Positions 28,061 to 36,663 of a stretch of DNA of 64,000 bases are shown here, piece by piece (the first letter of the stretch is position 1; each line of letters opens with the position of its first letter). The DNA is taken from NCBI RefSeq assembly GCF_039523235.1, contig NZ_BAAAEX010000011.1; one strand, given 5' to 3'. The position numbers and the translations under genes were made by a program. Under the pieces are notes generated by a model, which searched no databases, was not told the DNA's origin, and saw only the letters and a program-made list of their open reading frames with translations. The DNA is from Castellaniella ginsengisoli. Lineage in GTDB: Bacteria; Pseudomonadota; Gammaproteobacteria; Burkholderiales; Burkholderiaceae_B.

Positions 28061-28549
28061 ATGAGTCAAACCTTTACGCACTGGGTGGAGCGCCTGTCGC
28101 GCGCCTGCGGCGTGCTGGCGGCCCTGCTGCTGACGTTCGCGATGCTGGTGGTCTGCCAGATGATTCTGATGCGCTATGTGTTCCGCGCGCCCACCATCTG
28201 GCAGACGGAAGCCGTGGTGTTCGGCGCCACGGCGGCGATTTTCCTGGGCGCGCCCTACGTGCTCATGACCAAAGGGCATGTCGGCGTGGAGTTCATCCAG
28301 ATGCTGGTGGGCGCGCGCGCCCGCCGCTGGATGGATCGCGTGGGCGCCTGGCTGGGGCTGACGTTCTGCCTGCTGATGACCGCCGCCACTGGCCTGCACC
28401 TGTTCGAGGCGCTGGAGGGCGGCTGGACGACGCCCAGCGTGGCGGCCGTGCCGCTGTGGATGCCGCTGGCGCCCGTGGTGTTCGGTTTCGTCCTGCTGAG
28501 CCTGCAGTACGTGGTTGAAATCATGAAATTGTCGGGGGATCCGTCATGA
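28061..28549 (+). CDS. TRAP transporter small permease (DctQ)
   Basis: This 162-residue inner-membrane protein has four helices (about residues 17-38, 52-72, 92-115, 133-155). The WQTEAVVFGATAAIFLGAPY block is typical of DctQ. A perfect AGGAGG precedes the ATG at 28061, which decides the start over the longer frame. Its stop overlaps the ATG of the large permease by four bases (ATGA). Together with the upstream DctP and downstream DctM it forms a complete sodium-driven TRAP importer, here probably for malonate. Confidence 0.92.
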   Translation: MSQTFTHWVERLSRACGVLAALLLTFAMLVVCQMILMRYVFRAPTIWQTEAVVFGATAAIFLGAPYVLMTKGHVGVEFIQMLVGARARRWMDRVGAWLGLTFCLLMTAATGLHLFEALEGGWTTPSVAAVPLWMPLAPVVFGFVLLSLQYVVEIMKLSGDPS

Positions 28550-29865
28550 CGCCCACTCTTGCGGGAATCTGCATCATCCTGGGCCTGTGCCTGATGCTGG
28601 CGACCGGCATGCCCATCGCCTTCGCACTGGGGCTGGCGGCCGTGGCTGGCCTGTTCCTGGACATGGGGCCGGGCGTGATCTATGTGCTGGCCGAAACCAT
28701 GTTCGCGGGGATCGCCAATCTGGGCTATGTCGCCATCCCCATGTTCGTGCTGATGGGCGCCATCGTGGCCGGCACGCCGGCCGGCGGCGACCTGTACAAA
28801 TCGCTGGACCGCTGGCTGCACAAGGTGCCCGGCGGCCTGGTGCTGTCGAACATCGGCGCCTGCGCGATCTTTTCCGGCATGACGGGGTCCAGCCCGGCCA
28901 CCTGCGCGGCCATCGGCAAGATGGGCATTCCGGAAATGCTCGGGCGGGGCTATCCGGCCTCGGTGGCGACCGGTTCGATCGCGGCGGGCGGTACGCTGGG
29001 CATCCTGATCCCGCCTTCGGTCACCATGATCGTCTACGGCATCTCGACCCAGACCTCGATCGGCCGGCTGTTCCTGGCCGGCGTGCTGCCCGGCATTCTG
29101 CTGACCTGCATGTTCATGGCCTGGGCCTTGTACGATGCCCGGCGCAAAGGCTTTCGCTTCGGCGGCGGCGTCTTGCACTATTCCTGGCGCGAAAAGCTGG
29201 AATCCCTGCCCAAGGTCCTGCCGCTGCTGCTGATCATCCTGGGGATGCTGTTCGTGCTGTACGGCGGGGTGGCCACGCCGTCCGAGGCCGCTGGAGCGGG
29301 GGCGCTGCTGACGCTGGTGGTGGTCGTCCTGGTCTACCGCCTGTTCCGCATGCAGACTTACGTCGGGGTGTTCGGGTCGGCCATGCGCGAAAGCGTCATG
29401 ATCATGATGATCATGGCCTCGGCCGAACTGTTCGCCTTCGCCCTGTCGTCCCTGTTCATCACCCAGAGCCTGGCGGCGGCGATCGCGGCGCTGGAAATCA
29501 ACCGCTGGCTGCTGATGGGGCTGATCAACCTGTTCCTGCTGGTGGCGGGGATGTTTCTGCCGCCGGTGGCGATCATCGTCATGGCGGCGCCGCTGCTGCT
29601 GCCGATCATCACGCAGGCGGGTTTCGATCCCTATTGGTTCGCCGTGGTCCTGACGATCAACATGGAAATCGGCCTGATCACGCCGCCCGTCGGGCTGAAC
29701 CTGTTCGTCCTGAACGCGATCGCGCCGGACGTGCCCACCCAGGAAATCCTCAAGGGCGCGCTGCCCTACGCCCTGGTGATGATGCTGGCCATCGTGCTGC
29801 TGTGCGTGTTCCCGGGCATCGTCACCTGGCTGCCCGACCTGGTCATGGGCGCGGCGATCACTTAG
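28546..29865 (+). CDS. TRAP transporter large permease (DctM)
   Basis: This 439-residue membrane protein has about twelve helices and catalyses transport in the TRAP system. Family blocks are PMFVLMGAIVAGT (about 65-77), IFSGMTGSSPATCAAIG (about 107-123), GTLGILIPPSVTMIVYG (about 148-164) and the C-terminal EIGLITPPVGLNLFV (about 375-389). It overlaps DctQ by four bases. The operon appears to end here, because the next gene is convergent. The sodium-binding Asp/Asn residues expected of the family lie in these conserved loops. Confidence 0.94.
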   Translation: MTPTLAGICIILGLCLMLATGMPIAFALGLAAVAGLFLDMGPGVIYVLAETMFAGIANLGYVAIPMFVLMGAIVAGTPAGGDLYKSLDRWLHKVPGGLVLSNIGACAIFSGMTGSSPATCAAIGKMGIPEMLGRGYPASVATGSIAAGGTLGILIPPSVTMIVYGISTQTSIGRLFLAGVLPGILLTCMFMAWALYDARRKGFRFGGGVLHYSWREKLESLPKVLPLLLIILGMLFVLYGGVATPSEAAGAGALLTLVVVVLVYRLFRMQTYVGVFGSAMRESVMIMMIMASAELFAFALSSLFITQSLAAAIAALEINRWLLMGLINLFLLVAGMFLPPVAIIVMAAPLLLPIITQAGFDPYWFAVVLTINMEIGLITPPVGLNLFVLNAIAPDVPTQEILKGALPYALVMMLAIVLLCVFPGIVTWLPDLVMGAAIT

Positions 29866-29871
29866 GGCGTT

Positions 29872-32106
29872 TCAGCCGGCGGCCGCCTCCGCCGGGCCCG
29901 GCGAGCCCGATCGGCCGGGCGGCGCGTCCAGCGCCCGCATTTCTTCGCCGATGCGCTGCGCAGCCTTGATCATCTGCCGCAGGGGATAGGCGAGGGCGGC
30001 GTAGTCGCCTTCGGTCTCGATGATGTTGGGCGGCGCGGCCTCCCGGTCGGCCAGGGCGTCCCGCGTGGCCGCCAGCGCTTGGCGGATGCCCTCGGGTTCG
30101 TGATCGAGCAGGGCCAGTTGCGGGATCACGGCGGCGATCTGCGAGGCCAGCGTGTGGCTCTGGATCAGCAGGCGGTTCAGTTCCGGGACGTGGCGCTGCC
30201 GGCTGACGGGCTCGTCCATCATGCGGTAGAACCCCGAGGCGAAGTTGCTGAAGGCAATGTGCACGTGCTTGCGGGCCAGCTTCCAGCGCACTTCGGCCTC
30301 GCTTTGTTCCAGCGACGCGCCCGGGCCTGCCGCCCGTGCCGCGCGGCAGGCCCGGGCGTAGTCCAGCCCGCTGTCCAGGAAGGCCTGGTTGGCTGCACGC
30401 AACGCCTGGGCCAGGGCGCCCAGACTGTTGCGCTCCCAGGACGGCAGGATGTAGCTGCAGGTCAGCGCCAGGAGGCTGCCGATCAGGGTGTCGGCCAGGC
30501 GTTCGCCCACGACCGCATTGGAGTCCGGCGCCAGGAAATGGAACACCAGCAGCACGAAGAGGGTGTTGAAGACGGCCGACAAGGTGTAGTTCACCTGGAT
30601 CAGGCTGTAGCCCAGGATGCTGCAGGCCACCAGGATGAGCAGGTAGACGTCGGTGTCGTGCACCAGGGCGAACAGCGGCAGCGACAGGCCGCAGCCGACC
30701 AGCGTGCCGATCAGGCGCCAGCCGTTGCGCTGGCGGGTCAGCGCGAAACCGGGCTTCATGATGACCAGCACGGTCAGGATGATCCAGTAGCCGTGTCCCG
30801 CCATGCCCGGATCCAGTGTATTCACCAGCGGGGTGCGGGCGAGCAGGGCGCCCACCACCATCGCCAGCAGGGCCGCCACCGCCACGCGCAACGCGTAGCG
30901 GCAATGCGCCGACTGCAGGTTCAGATTGCGCGTCAGCAGGTCCGTACGCCATTTCTGCCGGGTCAGGAAGCGGTTCAGCGTCTGGCCCGCGCGCACCGGA
31001 TCGGTTTCCTGCGGCGTCGGGCTGACGGAGTGATCCGCCATGCGCTCGACCTGGCGGGCCATGTTGCGCAGCCGGCGCAACACCTGGACCAGCAGGGCAT
31101 AGAGCTCCGGGTCGGAGCGCGGCATGCCGCCTTCGCGCAACTGCTGCAGTTCGAACTCCAGCGCGCGCAGTTCCGCCTTGACGCTGTTGCGGATGCGGTG
31201 GCGGCGGTTGCGCGCCACATTCAGGGCCAGGCCGGCGACGTTGGCGGCCAGCTTCATCATCGCATCGCGCACGAACAGCAGGACGTCGCTGTCGGGCAGC
31301 GCGCGCCGCAAGGTCGCGTAGTCCGTATGGGTCGCCACCATGCTGTCGAGCAGGTTGATCATGTCCACGAACAGGTTCAGCAGCCCCAGGCGCAGCCGGT
31401 CGCTGCGCGAGGCCGTGCCGCGCGGCTGTTCGCGCAGCACCATGTCGCGCGCGGCCTGGTGGGCCTCGGTCATCAGCGCCTGGCAGCGGATCAACCGGCG
31501 GTAGCTGTCGTCCAGATCCAGGTGGATGTCGTAGAAGCGGCCCCGCGCGGCAATGTAGTCGGCCGTGGCGAACAGGGCCACGGACAGGGCCTGCTGCTCT
31601 TCGCGGTGCCACAGCAGCCGGTGGGCGGCCGCGCTGTAGAGCAGGTAGAAAGCGCCGCCCAGAAACGAGGTCAGCGTGTGCTGCAGCACGTCGGCCGGCG
31701 TCAGGGGCGAGCGCAGGGTCAGGGTCATGATCAGCAGGCAGGCGAAGCCCAGCAGGCCGCCATGTTTGCCGTAGACCGTCAGCATCGAGAAGCCGAAGCA
31801 CAGGAGCGGCACGGCAAGCCAGACGGCCAGGACGTGGCTCGATGCCAGGCCGGTCAGGGCGGTGGTGACCGAGCCCAGGCACAGGGCGGCGAACATGCCG
31901 TTGATCCCGTACCGCCGGGGGCCGCCCGGCTGGTCCAGGATGGCCACGCAGGCGGCGCCGACCGCCGCCACGAAACCGGAGGCATGCAGGCCGTACAGGC
32001 CCGACAGCACCAGCGCCGGCAGCAGCACCCCTGTGGCCTGGCGCAGGCCGCCGAAAAAGTGGTGGCTGTAGAAAAAGCGTTGCAACTGTGAGGCGGGCAG
32101 GATCAT
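29872..32106 (-). CDS. FUSC/YccS-like inner-membrane protein
   Basis: This 744-residue protein has two similar membrane halves of about six helices each (residues 15-170 and 385-520). Each is followed by a large cytosolic helical domain, the second one running to the C-terminus. This layout matches the FUSC family (YccS, YhfK, AaeB-like), proposed to export aromatic acids or small toxic compounds. The YilI-type motif PAALVLSG and the repeat LARTPLVNTLDPG mark the two membrane units. The ATG at 32106 is chosen because the MILPASQLQRFFYSHHFF start matches the family, although its Shine-Dalgarno sequence is weak. It converges with the TRAP operon. Confidence 0.84.
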   Translation of the reverse strand: MILPASQLQRFFYSHHFFGGLRQATGVLLPALVLSGLYGLHASGFVAAVGAACVAILDQPGGPRRYGINGMFAALCLGSVTTALTGLASSHVLAVWLAVPLLCFGFSMLTVYGKHGGLLGFACLLIMTLTLRSPLTPADVLQHTLTSFLGGAFYLLYSAAAHRLLWHREEQQALSVALFATADYIAARGRFYDIHLDLDDSYRRLIRCQALMTEAHQAARDMVLREQPRGTASRSDRLRLGLLNLFVDMINLLDSMVATHTDYATLRRALPDSDVLLFVRDAMMKLAANVAGLALNVARNRRHRIRNSVKAELRALEFELQQLREGGMPRSDPELYALLVQVLRRLRNMARQVERMADHSVSPTPQETDPVRAGQTLNRFLTRQKWRTDLLTRNLNLQSAHCRYALRVAVAALLAMVVGALLARTPLVNTLDPGMAGHGYWIILTVLVIMKPGFALTRQRNGWRLIGTLVGCGLSLPLFALVHDTDVYLLILVACSILGYSLIQVNYTLSAVFNTLFVLLVFHFLAPDSNAVVGERLADTLIGSLLALTCSYILPSWERNSLGALAQALRAANQAFLDSGLDYARACRAARAAGPGASLEQSEAEVRWKLARKHVHIAFSNFASGFYRMMDEPVSRQRHVPELNRLLIQSHTLASQIAAVIPQLALLDHEPEGIRQALAATRDALADREAAPPNIIETEGDYAALAYPLRQMIKAAQRIGEEMRALDAPPGRSGSPGPAEAAAG

Positions 32107-32537
32107 GCGGCCGGCGTCCGGTAGGGGGCGATGGCGCCAGTATAGGCAAAACCCCGTTTTCCAACGGGCGTTTCGCCAGTCGCCCATCCGGCCCGCTTGC
32201 GGCTGATGTTGCAACGCGGTAAATTAGCCGTTCGGTCGGCCCCATGGCGGCTGCCCGACGTGGCGAGCACTCCCGGGTCACACACCCGGTTTTTTTCGTC
32301 TTGCGTCTTTATGCTCCAGGATGTGTCACAAGCGCGGTCCGGGGCGTCCATTTCCACCACGTTGCGCCTCAGGGCGCGAGTGTCCAGTGCCAAGGGGTGC
32401 AGACTGGCCCCGCGATGTGTCCGGGCAAAGCGATTCCGTGAATCGCCCAGCGTCGGATCATGTGGCGGATCGCCGGAACTGGCCCGGGCTGCCAATAGGC
32501 CGCTTGGTGCCCGACACGGGTCAAGAAAGGAATCATC
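32107..32537 (+). promoter_or_regulatory. structured leader region of the ilv operon
   Basis: This 431-base gap holds no convincing gene. A promoter fits at TTGCGG (about 32198-32203), a 17-base spacer and TAAATT. An early terminator-like hairpin, CCGGGT (32273-32278) with ACCCGG (32284-32289), then seven T's, follows within 60 bases. Further hairpins lie downstream: TGCGCC...GGGCGCG near 32360, and GCGATTC/GAATCGC near 32430-32446. No leader peptide rich in Leu, Ile or Val was found. An RNA-based control of ilvI is likely; it may correspond to the ilvH RNA motif known from betaproteobacteria. Confidence 0.5.
32272..32297 (+). terminator. early terminator in the ilv leader (possible attenuator)
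   Basis: Six-base stem CCGGGT/ACCCGG with loop CACAC, followed by TTTTTTT (32290-32296). Confidence 0.7.
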
Positions 32538-34259
32538 ATGGAACTCAATGGCGCCGACATCGTCGTGCGTTGTCTGATCGAGGAAGGCGTAGACCATGTG
32601 TTTGGCTACCCCGGCGGCGCAGTCCTCTACATCTACGACGCAATCTACAAGCAGGACAAATTCCAGCACGTGCTCGTGCGGCACGAACAGGCGGCCGTCC
32701 ACGCCGCCGATGCGTATTCCCGATCCTCACAGAAAACCGGCGTCTGCCTGGTGACCAGCGGGCCGGGCGTGACCAATGCCGTCACCGGCATCGCCACCGC
32801 CTACATGGATTCGATCCCGATGGTCATCCTCAGCGGTCAGGTGCCCACGCACGCAATCGGCCAGGATGCCTTCCAGGAATGCGATACCGTCGGCATCACC
32901 CGGCCCTGCGTCAAGCACAATTTCCTGGTGCGCGATGTCAAGGATCTGGCCGACACCCTGCGCCGCGCTTTCTACATCGCGCGTTCCGGCCGCCCCGGCC
33001 CGGTGCTGGTGGACATCCCCAAGGATGTCTCCGTGGCGATGTGCAAGTACACGGCGCCGCGCGGTCCGGTGCAGTTGCGCTCCTACGCGCCGGTCACCAA
33101 GGGGCATCAGGGCCAGATCAAGAAAGCCGTGCAGATGCTGCTGGCCGCCGAGCGCCCGATGATCTACGCCGGCGGCGGGGTCGTGCTGGCCGATGCCGCC
33201 GACGAGCTGCGCAAGCTGGTCCGCCTGACCGGCGCCCCCTGCACCACGACTTTGATGGGGTTGGGCGCCTATCCCGGCACGGACGAGCGCTTCGTCGGCA
33301 TGCCCGGCATGCACGGCACCTACGAAGCCAATATGGCGATGCAGAACTGCGACGTGCTGATCGGCATCGGCGCGCGCTTCGATGACCGCGTCATCGGCAA
33401 TCCCAAGCATTTCGCCCAGGTGCCGCGCAAGATCGTGCACGTGGACATCGACCCGTCCTCGATCTCCAAGCGGGTGCGGGTGGATGTGCCCATCGTGGGC
33501 GACGTCAAGGAAGTCCTGCAGGACCTGATCGGCCTGTACGCCCAGTCGCTGGCCGAGCAGGGCCTGAGCGAACAGCGCCTGGATGCCTGGTGGAAGCAGA
33601 TCGACGCCTGGCGCGGCCGCAAGTGCCTGGACTACGAAGCGTCCGATACCGTCATCAAGCCGCAGTTCGTGGTCCAGAAACTCTGGGAGGTCACGCGCGG
33701 CCAGGCCTTCGTCACGTCCGACGTGGGCCAGCACCAGATGTGGGCGGCCCAGTACTACCCCTTCCCGGAGCCGCGCCGCTGGATCAATTCCGGTGGTCTG
33801 GGCACCATGGGCGTGGGCCTGCCCTACGCCATGGGGGTGCAGATGGCCAATCCGGACCGCGACGTCGCCGTCATCACCGGCGAAGGCTCGATTCAGATGA
33901 ATATCCAGGAGCTGTCCACCTGCAGCCAGTACCGCCTGACCCCCAAGGTGCTGTGCCTGAACAACCGCTACCTGGGCATGGTGCGCCAGTGGCAGCAGAT
34001 CGAATACGGCTCGCGCTATTCCGAATCGTACGTCGACGCCCTGCCGGACTTCGTCAAGCTGGCTGAGAGCTACGGCCACATCGGCATGCGCATCGACAAG
34101 CCGGCCGACGTCGAACCCGCCCTGCGCGAGGCATTCACGAAATACAAGGACCGTCTGGTGTTCATGGATTTCATCACCGATCAGACCGAGAACGTCTGGC
34201 CCATGGTGAAGGCAGGCCGCGGCCTGACCGAGATGCTGCTGGGTTCCGAGGATCTGTGA
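32538..34259 (+). CDS. ilvI: acetolactate synthase large subunit
   Basis: This 573-residue thiamine-diphosphate enzyme joins two pyruvates (or pyruvate and 2-oxobutyrate) in valine, leucine and isoleucine synthesis. It has the three expected domains: N-terminal TPP Pyr domain (with the catalytic Glu in RHEQAAVHAADAY, about 47-59), central FAD-type domain (LMGLGAYPGTD) and C-terminal PP domain with the ThDP motif TGEGSIQMNIQEL (about 447-459). It is tightly followed by ilvH. A purine-rich AAGAAAGGAA precedes the ATG. Confidence 0.97.
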   Translation: MELNGADIVVRCLIEEGVDHVFGYPGGAVLYIYDAIYKQDKFQHVLVRHEQAAVHAADAYSRSSQKTGVCLVTSGPGVTNAVTGIATAYMDSIPMVILSGQVPTHAIGQDAFQECDTVGITRPCVKHNFLVRDVKDLADTLRRAFYIARSGRPGPVLVDIPKDVSVAMCKYTAPRGPVQLRSYAPVTKGHQGQIKKAVQMLLAAERPMIYAGGGVVLADAADELRKLVRLTGAPCTTTLMGLGAYPGTDERFVGMPGMHGTYEANMAMQNCDVLIGIGARFDDRVIGNPKHFAQVPRKIVHVDIDPSSISKRVRVDVPIVGDVKEVLQDLIGLYAQSLAEQGLSEQRLDAWWKQIDAWRGRKCLDYEASDTVIKPQFVVQKLWEVTRGQAFVTSDVGQHQMWAAQYYPFPEPRRWINSGGLGTMGVGLPYAMGVQMANPDRDVAVITGEGSIQMNIQELSTCSQYRLTPKVLCLNNRYLGMVRQWQQIEYGSRYSESYVDALPDFVKLAESYGHIGMRIDKPADVEPALREAFTKYKDRLVFMDFITDQTENVWPMVKAGRGLTEMLLGSEDL

Positions 34260-34271
34260 GGGGATGAGACC

Positions 34272-34763
34272 ATGAAACACGTGATTTCCATTTTGCTGGA
34301 AAACGAACCCGGCGCCCTGTCGCGCGTGGTGGGGCTGTTCTCGGCCCGCGGCTACAACATCGAGACGCTGACCGTCGCCCCCACCGAGGACGCCACCCTG
34401 TCGCGCATGACCATCGTCACGGTCGGTTCCGACGAGATCATCGAGCAGATCACCAAGCACCTGAATCGCCTGGTCGACGTGGTCAAGGTCGTCGACCTGT
34501 CCGAAGGCCCCCACGTCGAGCGCGAGCTCATGCTGATCAAGGTGCGCGCGGTCGGCAAGGAACGCGAGGAAATGAAGCGCATGGCGGAAATCTTCCGCGG
34601 GCGCATCATCGATGTCACCGACAAGACCTACACCATCGAACTGACCGGGGTGCAGGACAAGATCGCCGCCTTCATCGGGGCACTGGACCACAGCGCCATC
34701 CTGGAGACGGTCCGCACCGGCGTCTCCGGCGTGGGCCGCGGCGAACGTGTCCTGAAGCTGTGA
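34272..34763 (+). CDS. ilvH: acetolactate synthase small (regulatory) subunit
   Basis: This 163-residue regulatory subunit has an N-terminal ACT domain (ISILLENEPGALSRVVGLFSARGYNIETL, about 4-32) that binds valine for feedback inhibition. The C-terminal domain (about 78-163) activates the large subunit. It lies 12 bases after ilvI with its own Shine-Dalgarno sequence. A hairpin with a T-run follows, suggesting partial termination before ilvC. Confidence 0.97.
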   Translation: MKHVISILLENEPGALSRVVGLFSARGYNIETLTVAPTEDATLSRMTIVTVGSDEIIEQITKHLNRLVDVVKVVDLSEGPHVERELMLIKVRAVGKEREEMKRMAEIFRGRIIDVTDKTYTIELTGVQDKIAAFIGALDHSAILETVRTGVSGVGRGERVLKL

Positions 34764-34768
34764 AAAAC

Positions 34769-34808
34769 GCCTCCGCGCCTTCAGCGGCACGGAGGCAGCA
34801 CGTTTTTT
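34769..34808 (+). terminator. terminator or attenuator between ilvH and ilvC
   Basis: Stem GCCTCCG (34769-34775) with CGGAGGC (34790-34796), then TTTTTT (34803-34808). The long loop can form a small inner stem. It probably sets a lower or separate level of ilvC expression. Confidence 0.6.
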
Positions 34809-34867
34809 CCGCCTCGGCTGAAAACCCCTCTCTTCTCAAAGTCAAATAATTCAACGGAGTATCCGAC

Positions 34868-35884
34868 ATGAAAGTTTTCTACGACAAAGACTGCGACCTG
34901 TCCCTCGTCAAGGGCAAGACCGTCGCCATCATCGGCTACGGCTCCCAGGGCCATGCGCATGCGCAGAACCTGAATGATTCCGGCGTGAAGGTCGTCGTCG
35001 GCCTGCGCAAGAACGGCGCGTCCTGGAAGAAGGCCGAGAACGCCGGCCTGGCCGTCAAGGAAGTCGCCGAAGCCGTCAAGGGCGCCGATCTGGTCATGAT
35101 GCTGCTGCCCGACGAGAACATCGCCCAGGTCTACCGCAATGAAGTCGCCGCCAACCTCAAGGCGGGCGCCGCGCTGGCCTTCGCCCACGGCTTCAACGTG
35201 CACTACGGCCAGGTCGTGCCGCGCGCCGACGTGGACGTCATCATGATCGCGCCCAAGGCGCCGGGCCACACCGTGCGCAACACCTACACCCAGGGCGGCG
35301 GCGTGCCGCACCTGGTGGCCGTGCACCAGGACGTCTCGGGCAAGGCCCGCGACCTGGCCTTGTCCTATGCCATGGCCAATGGCGGCGGCCGCGCCGGCAT
35401 CATCGAGACCAACTTCCGCGAGGAAACGGAAACCGACCTGTTCGGCGAACAGGCCGTGCTGTGCGGCGGCACCGTCGAGCTGATCAAGGCCGGTTTCGAA
35501 ACCCTGGTGGACGCGGGCTACGCCCCCGAAATGGCCTATTTCGAATGCCTGCACGAACTGAAGCTGATCGTGGACCTGATCTACGAAGGCGGCATCGCCA
35601 ACATGAACTACTCGATCTCCAACAACGCGGAATACGGCGAATACGTCACCGGCCCGCGCGTGGTGACCGATGCGACGCGCGCCGCGATGCGCCAGTGCCT
35701 GGCCGACATCCAGTCCGGTGTCTACGCCAAGAACTTCATCCTGGAAAACGCGGCCGGCGCTCCGGAACTGACCTCGCGCCGCCGCCTGAACGCAGAATCG
35801 CAGATCGAGCAGGTCGGCGCCAAGCTGCGCGCCATGATGCCGTGGATCGCCGCCAACAAGCTGGTGGACCAGTCCAAGAACTGA
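34868..35884 (+). CDS. ilvC: ketol-acid reductoisomerase (NADP+), class I
   Basis: This 338-residue enzyme converts acetolactate to 2,3-dihydroxyisovalerate with Mg2+ and NADPH. The Rossmann motif GYGSQGHAHAQNL (about residues 24-36) opens the N-terminal domain. The C-terminal knotted domain carries the metal ligands in NFREETETDLFGEQ (about 182-195) and the EC...HELKLIVDLIYEGG block (about 222-239). The short, class I length is normal for bacteria. AACGGAG precedes the ATG. A strong terminator follows the stop. Confidence 0.97.
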   Translation: MKVFYDKDCDLSLVKGKTVAIIGYGSQGHAHAQNLNDSGVKVVVGLRKNGASWKKAENAGLAVKEVAEAVKGADLVMMLLPDENIAQVYRNEVAANLKAGAALAFAHGFNVHYGQVVPRADVDVIMIAPKAPGHTVRNTYTQGGGVPHLVAVHQDVSGKARDLALSYAMANGGGRAGIIETNFREETETDLFGEQAVLCGGTVELIKAGFETLVDAGYAPEMAYFECLHELKLIVDLIYEGGIANMNYSISNNAEYGEYVTGPRVVTDATRAAMRQCLADIQSGVYAKNFILENAAGAPELTSRRRLNAESQIEQVGAKLRAMMPWIAANKLVDQSKN

Positions 35885-35899
35885 TCGCTGCCCGATGGC

Positions 35900-35944
35900 C
35901 AATGGCCGGGCGCCCCTGCCGGGGCGCCCGGCCATTGCGTTTTT
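35900..35944 (+). terminator. intrinsic terminator of the ilv operon
   Basis: A perfect 17-bp stem (35900-35916 with 35921-35937), loop TGCC and a T-run at 35940-35944, 16 bases after the ilvC stop. Confidence 0.92.
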
Positions 35945-35978
35945 CCCCGCATCGATTTAGGGTATTCTTGCGCCTACC

Positions 35979-36659
35979 ATGAAAATCCCTCCTTACCCCC
36001 ACCCCCTGATCGCCCGCGAAGGCTGGCTCATTCTGGCCGCCGCCGTGGTCGTTTCCCTGCTGGCGACCTGGTGGTCTCCCTGGGCTTCCGTCCCGCTCTG
36101 GGTGTTCACGCTGTTCGCCTTGCAGTTCTTTCGCGATCCCGCGCGTGAAGCGCCGGAGGGCGAGGGCCTGGTGCTGTGTCCCGCCGACGGCCGCATCGTC
36201 TGCGTCGAGGACGCGGCCGATCCCTATGCGGGCGGGCGCCCGGCGCTGAAGATCAGCGTCTTCATGAACGTCTTCAACGTCCATTCGAACCGCGTCCCGG
36301 TCGATGGCGAGGTCCAGTCCATCGACTACTTCCCGGGCAAGTTCTTCAACGCGGCCCTCGACAAGGCGTCCCTCGAAAACGAACGCAACGCCATGGTGCT
36401 GCGTACGGCCGACGGGCAGACGGTCACGGCCGTCCAGGTCGCCGGCCTGGTGGCCAAGCGCATCCTGTGCCACGCCCGGCCGGGGCAGTCCCTGTACGCG
36501 GGGCAGCGCTACGGCTTCATCCGCTTCGGTTCGCGGGTGGACGTATACTTGCCTCCAGGGACCCGTCCCAGGGTCGCCCTGGGCGACAAGGTCAAGGCCA
36601 CGCGCACGGTCCTGGCCGAGCTTCCCGTTCCGCCCCGCGATGACGTTTCCGCAGCCTGA
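35979..36659 (+). CDS. psd: phosphatidylserine decarboxylase proenzyme (Psd-A type)
   Basis: This short 226-residue enzyme of the Psd-A class makes phosphatidylethanolamine. Two N-terminal membrane helices (about residues 14-50) precede the catalytic domain. The domain includes DGRIVCVED, the SVFMNVFNVHSNRVP block (about 92-106) and the self-cleavage site RFGSRVD (about 184-190), where Gly-Ser cutting makes the pyruvoyl group. The gene is followed after four bases by pssA, which makes its substrate, so the two form a phospholipid unit. Confidence 0.95.
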   Translation: MKIPPYPHPLIAREGWLILAAAVVVSLLATWWSPWASVPLWVFTLFALQFFRDPAREAPEGEGLVLCPADGRIVCVEDAADPYAGGRPALKISVFMNVFNVHSNRVPVDGEVQSIDYFPGKFFNAALDKASLENERNAMVLRTADGQTVTAVQVAGLVAKRILCHARPGQSLYAGQRYGFIRFGSRVDVYLPPGTRPRVALGDKVKATRTVLAELPVPPRDDVSAA

Positions 36660-36663
36660 ACCC

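Noticed and set aside
30079..32091. 670-codon plus-strand frame opposite the FUSC gene
   Set aside because: Antisense to a clear membrane protein gene; rich in Gln, His and Gly without motifs.
32208..32420. Leader peptide for ilv attenuation
   Set aside because: Frames in the leader lack a run of Leu, Ile or Val codons, so classical attenuation is not supported.
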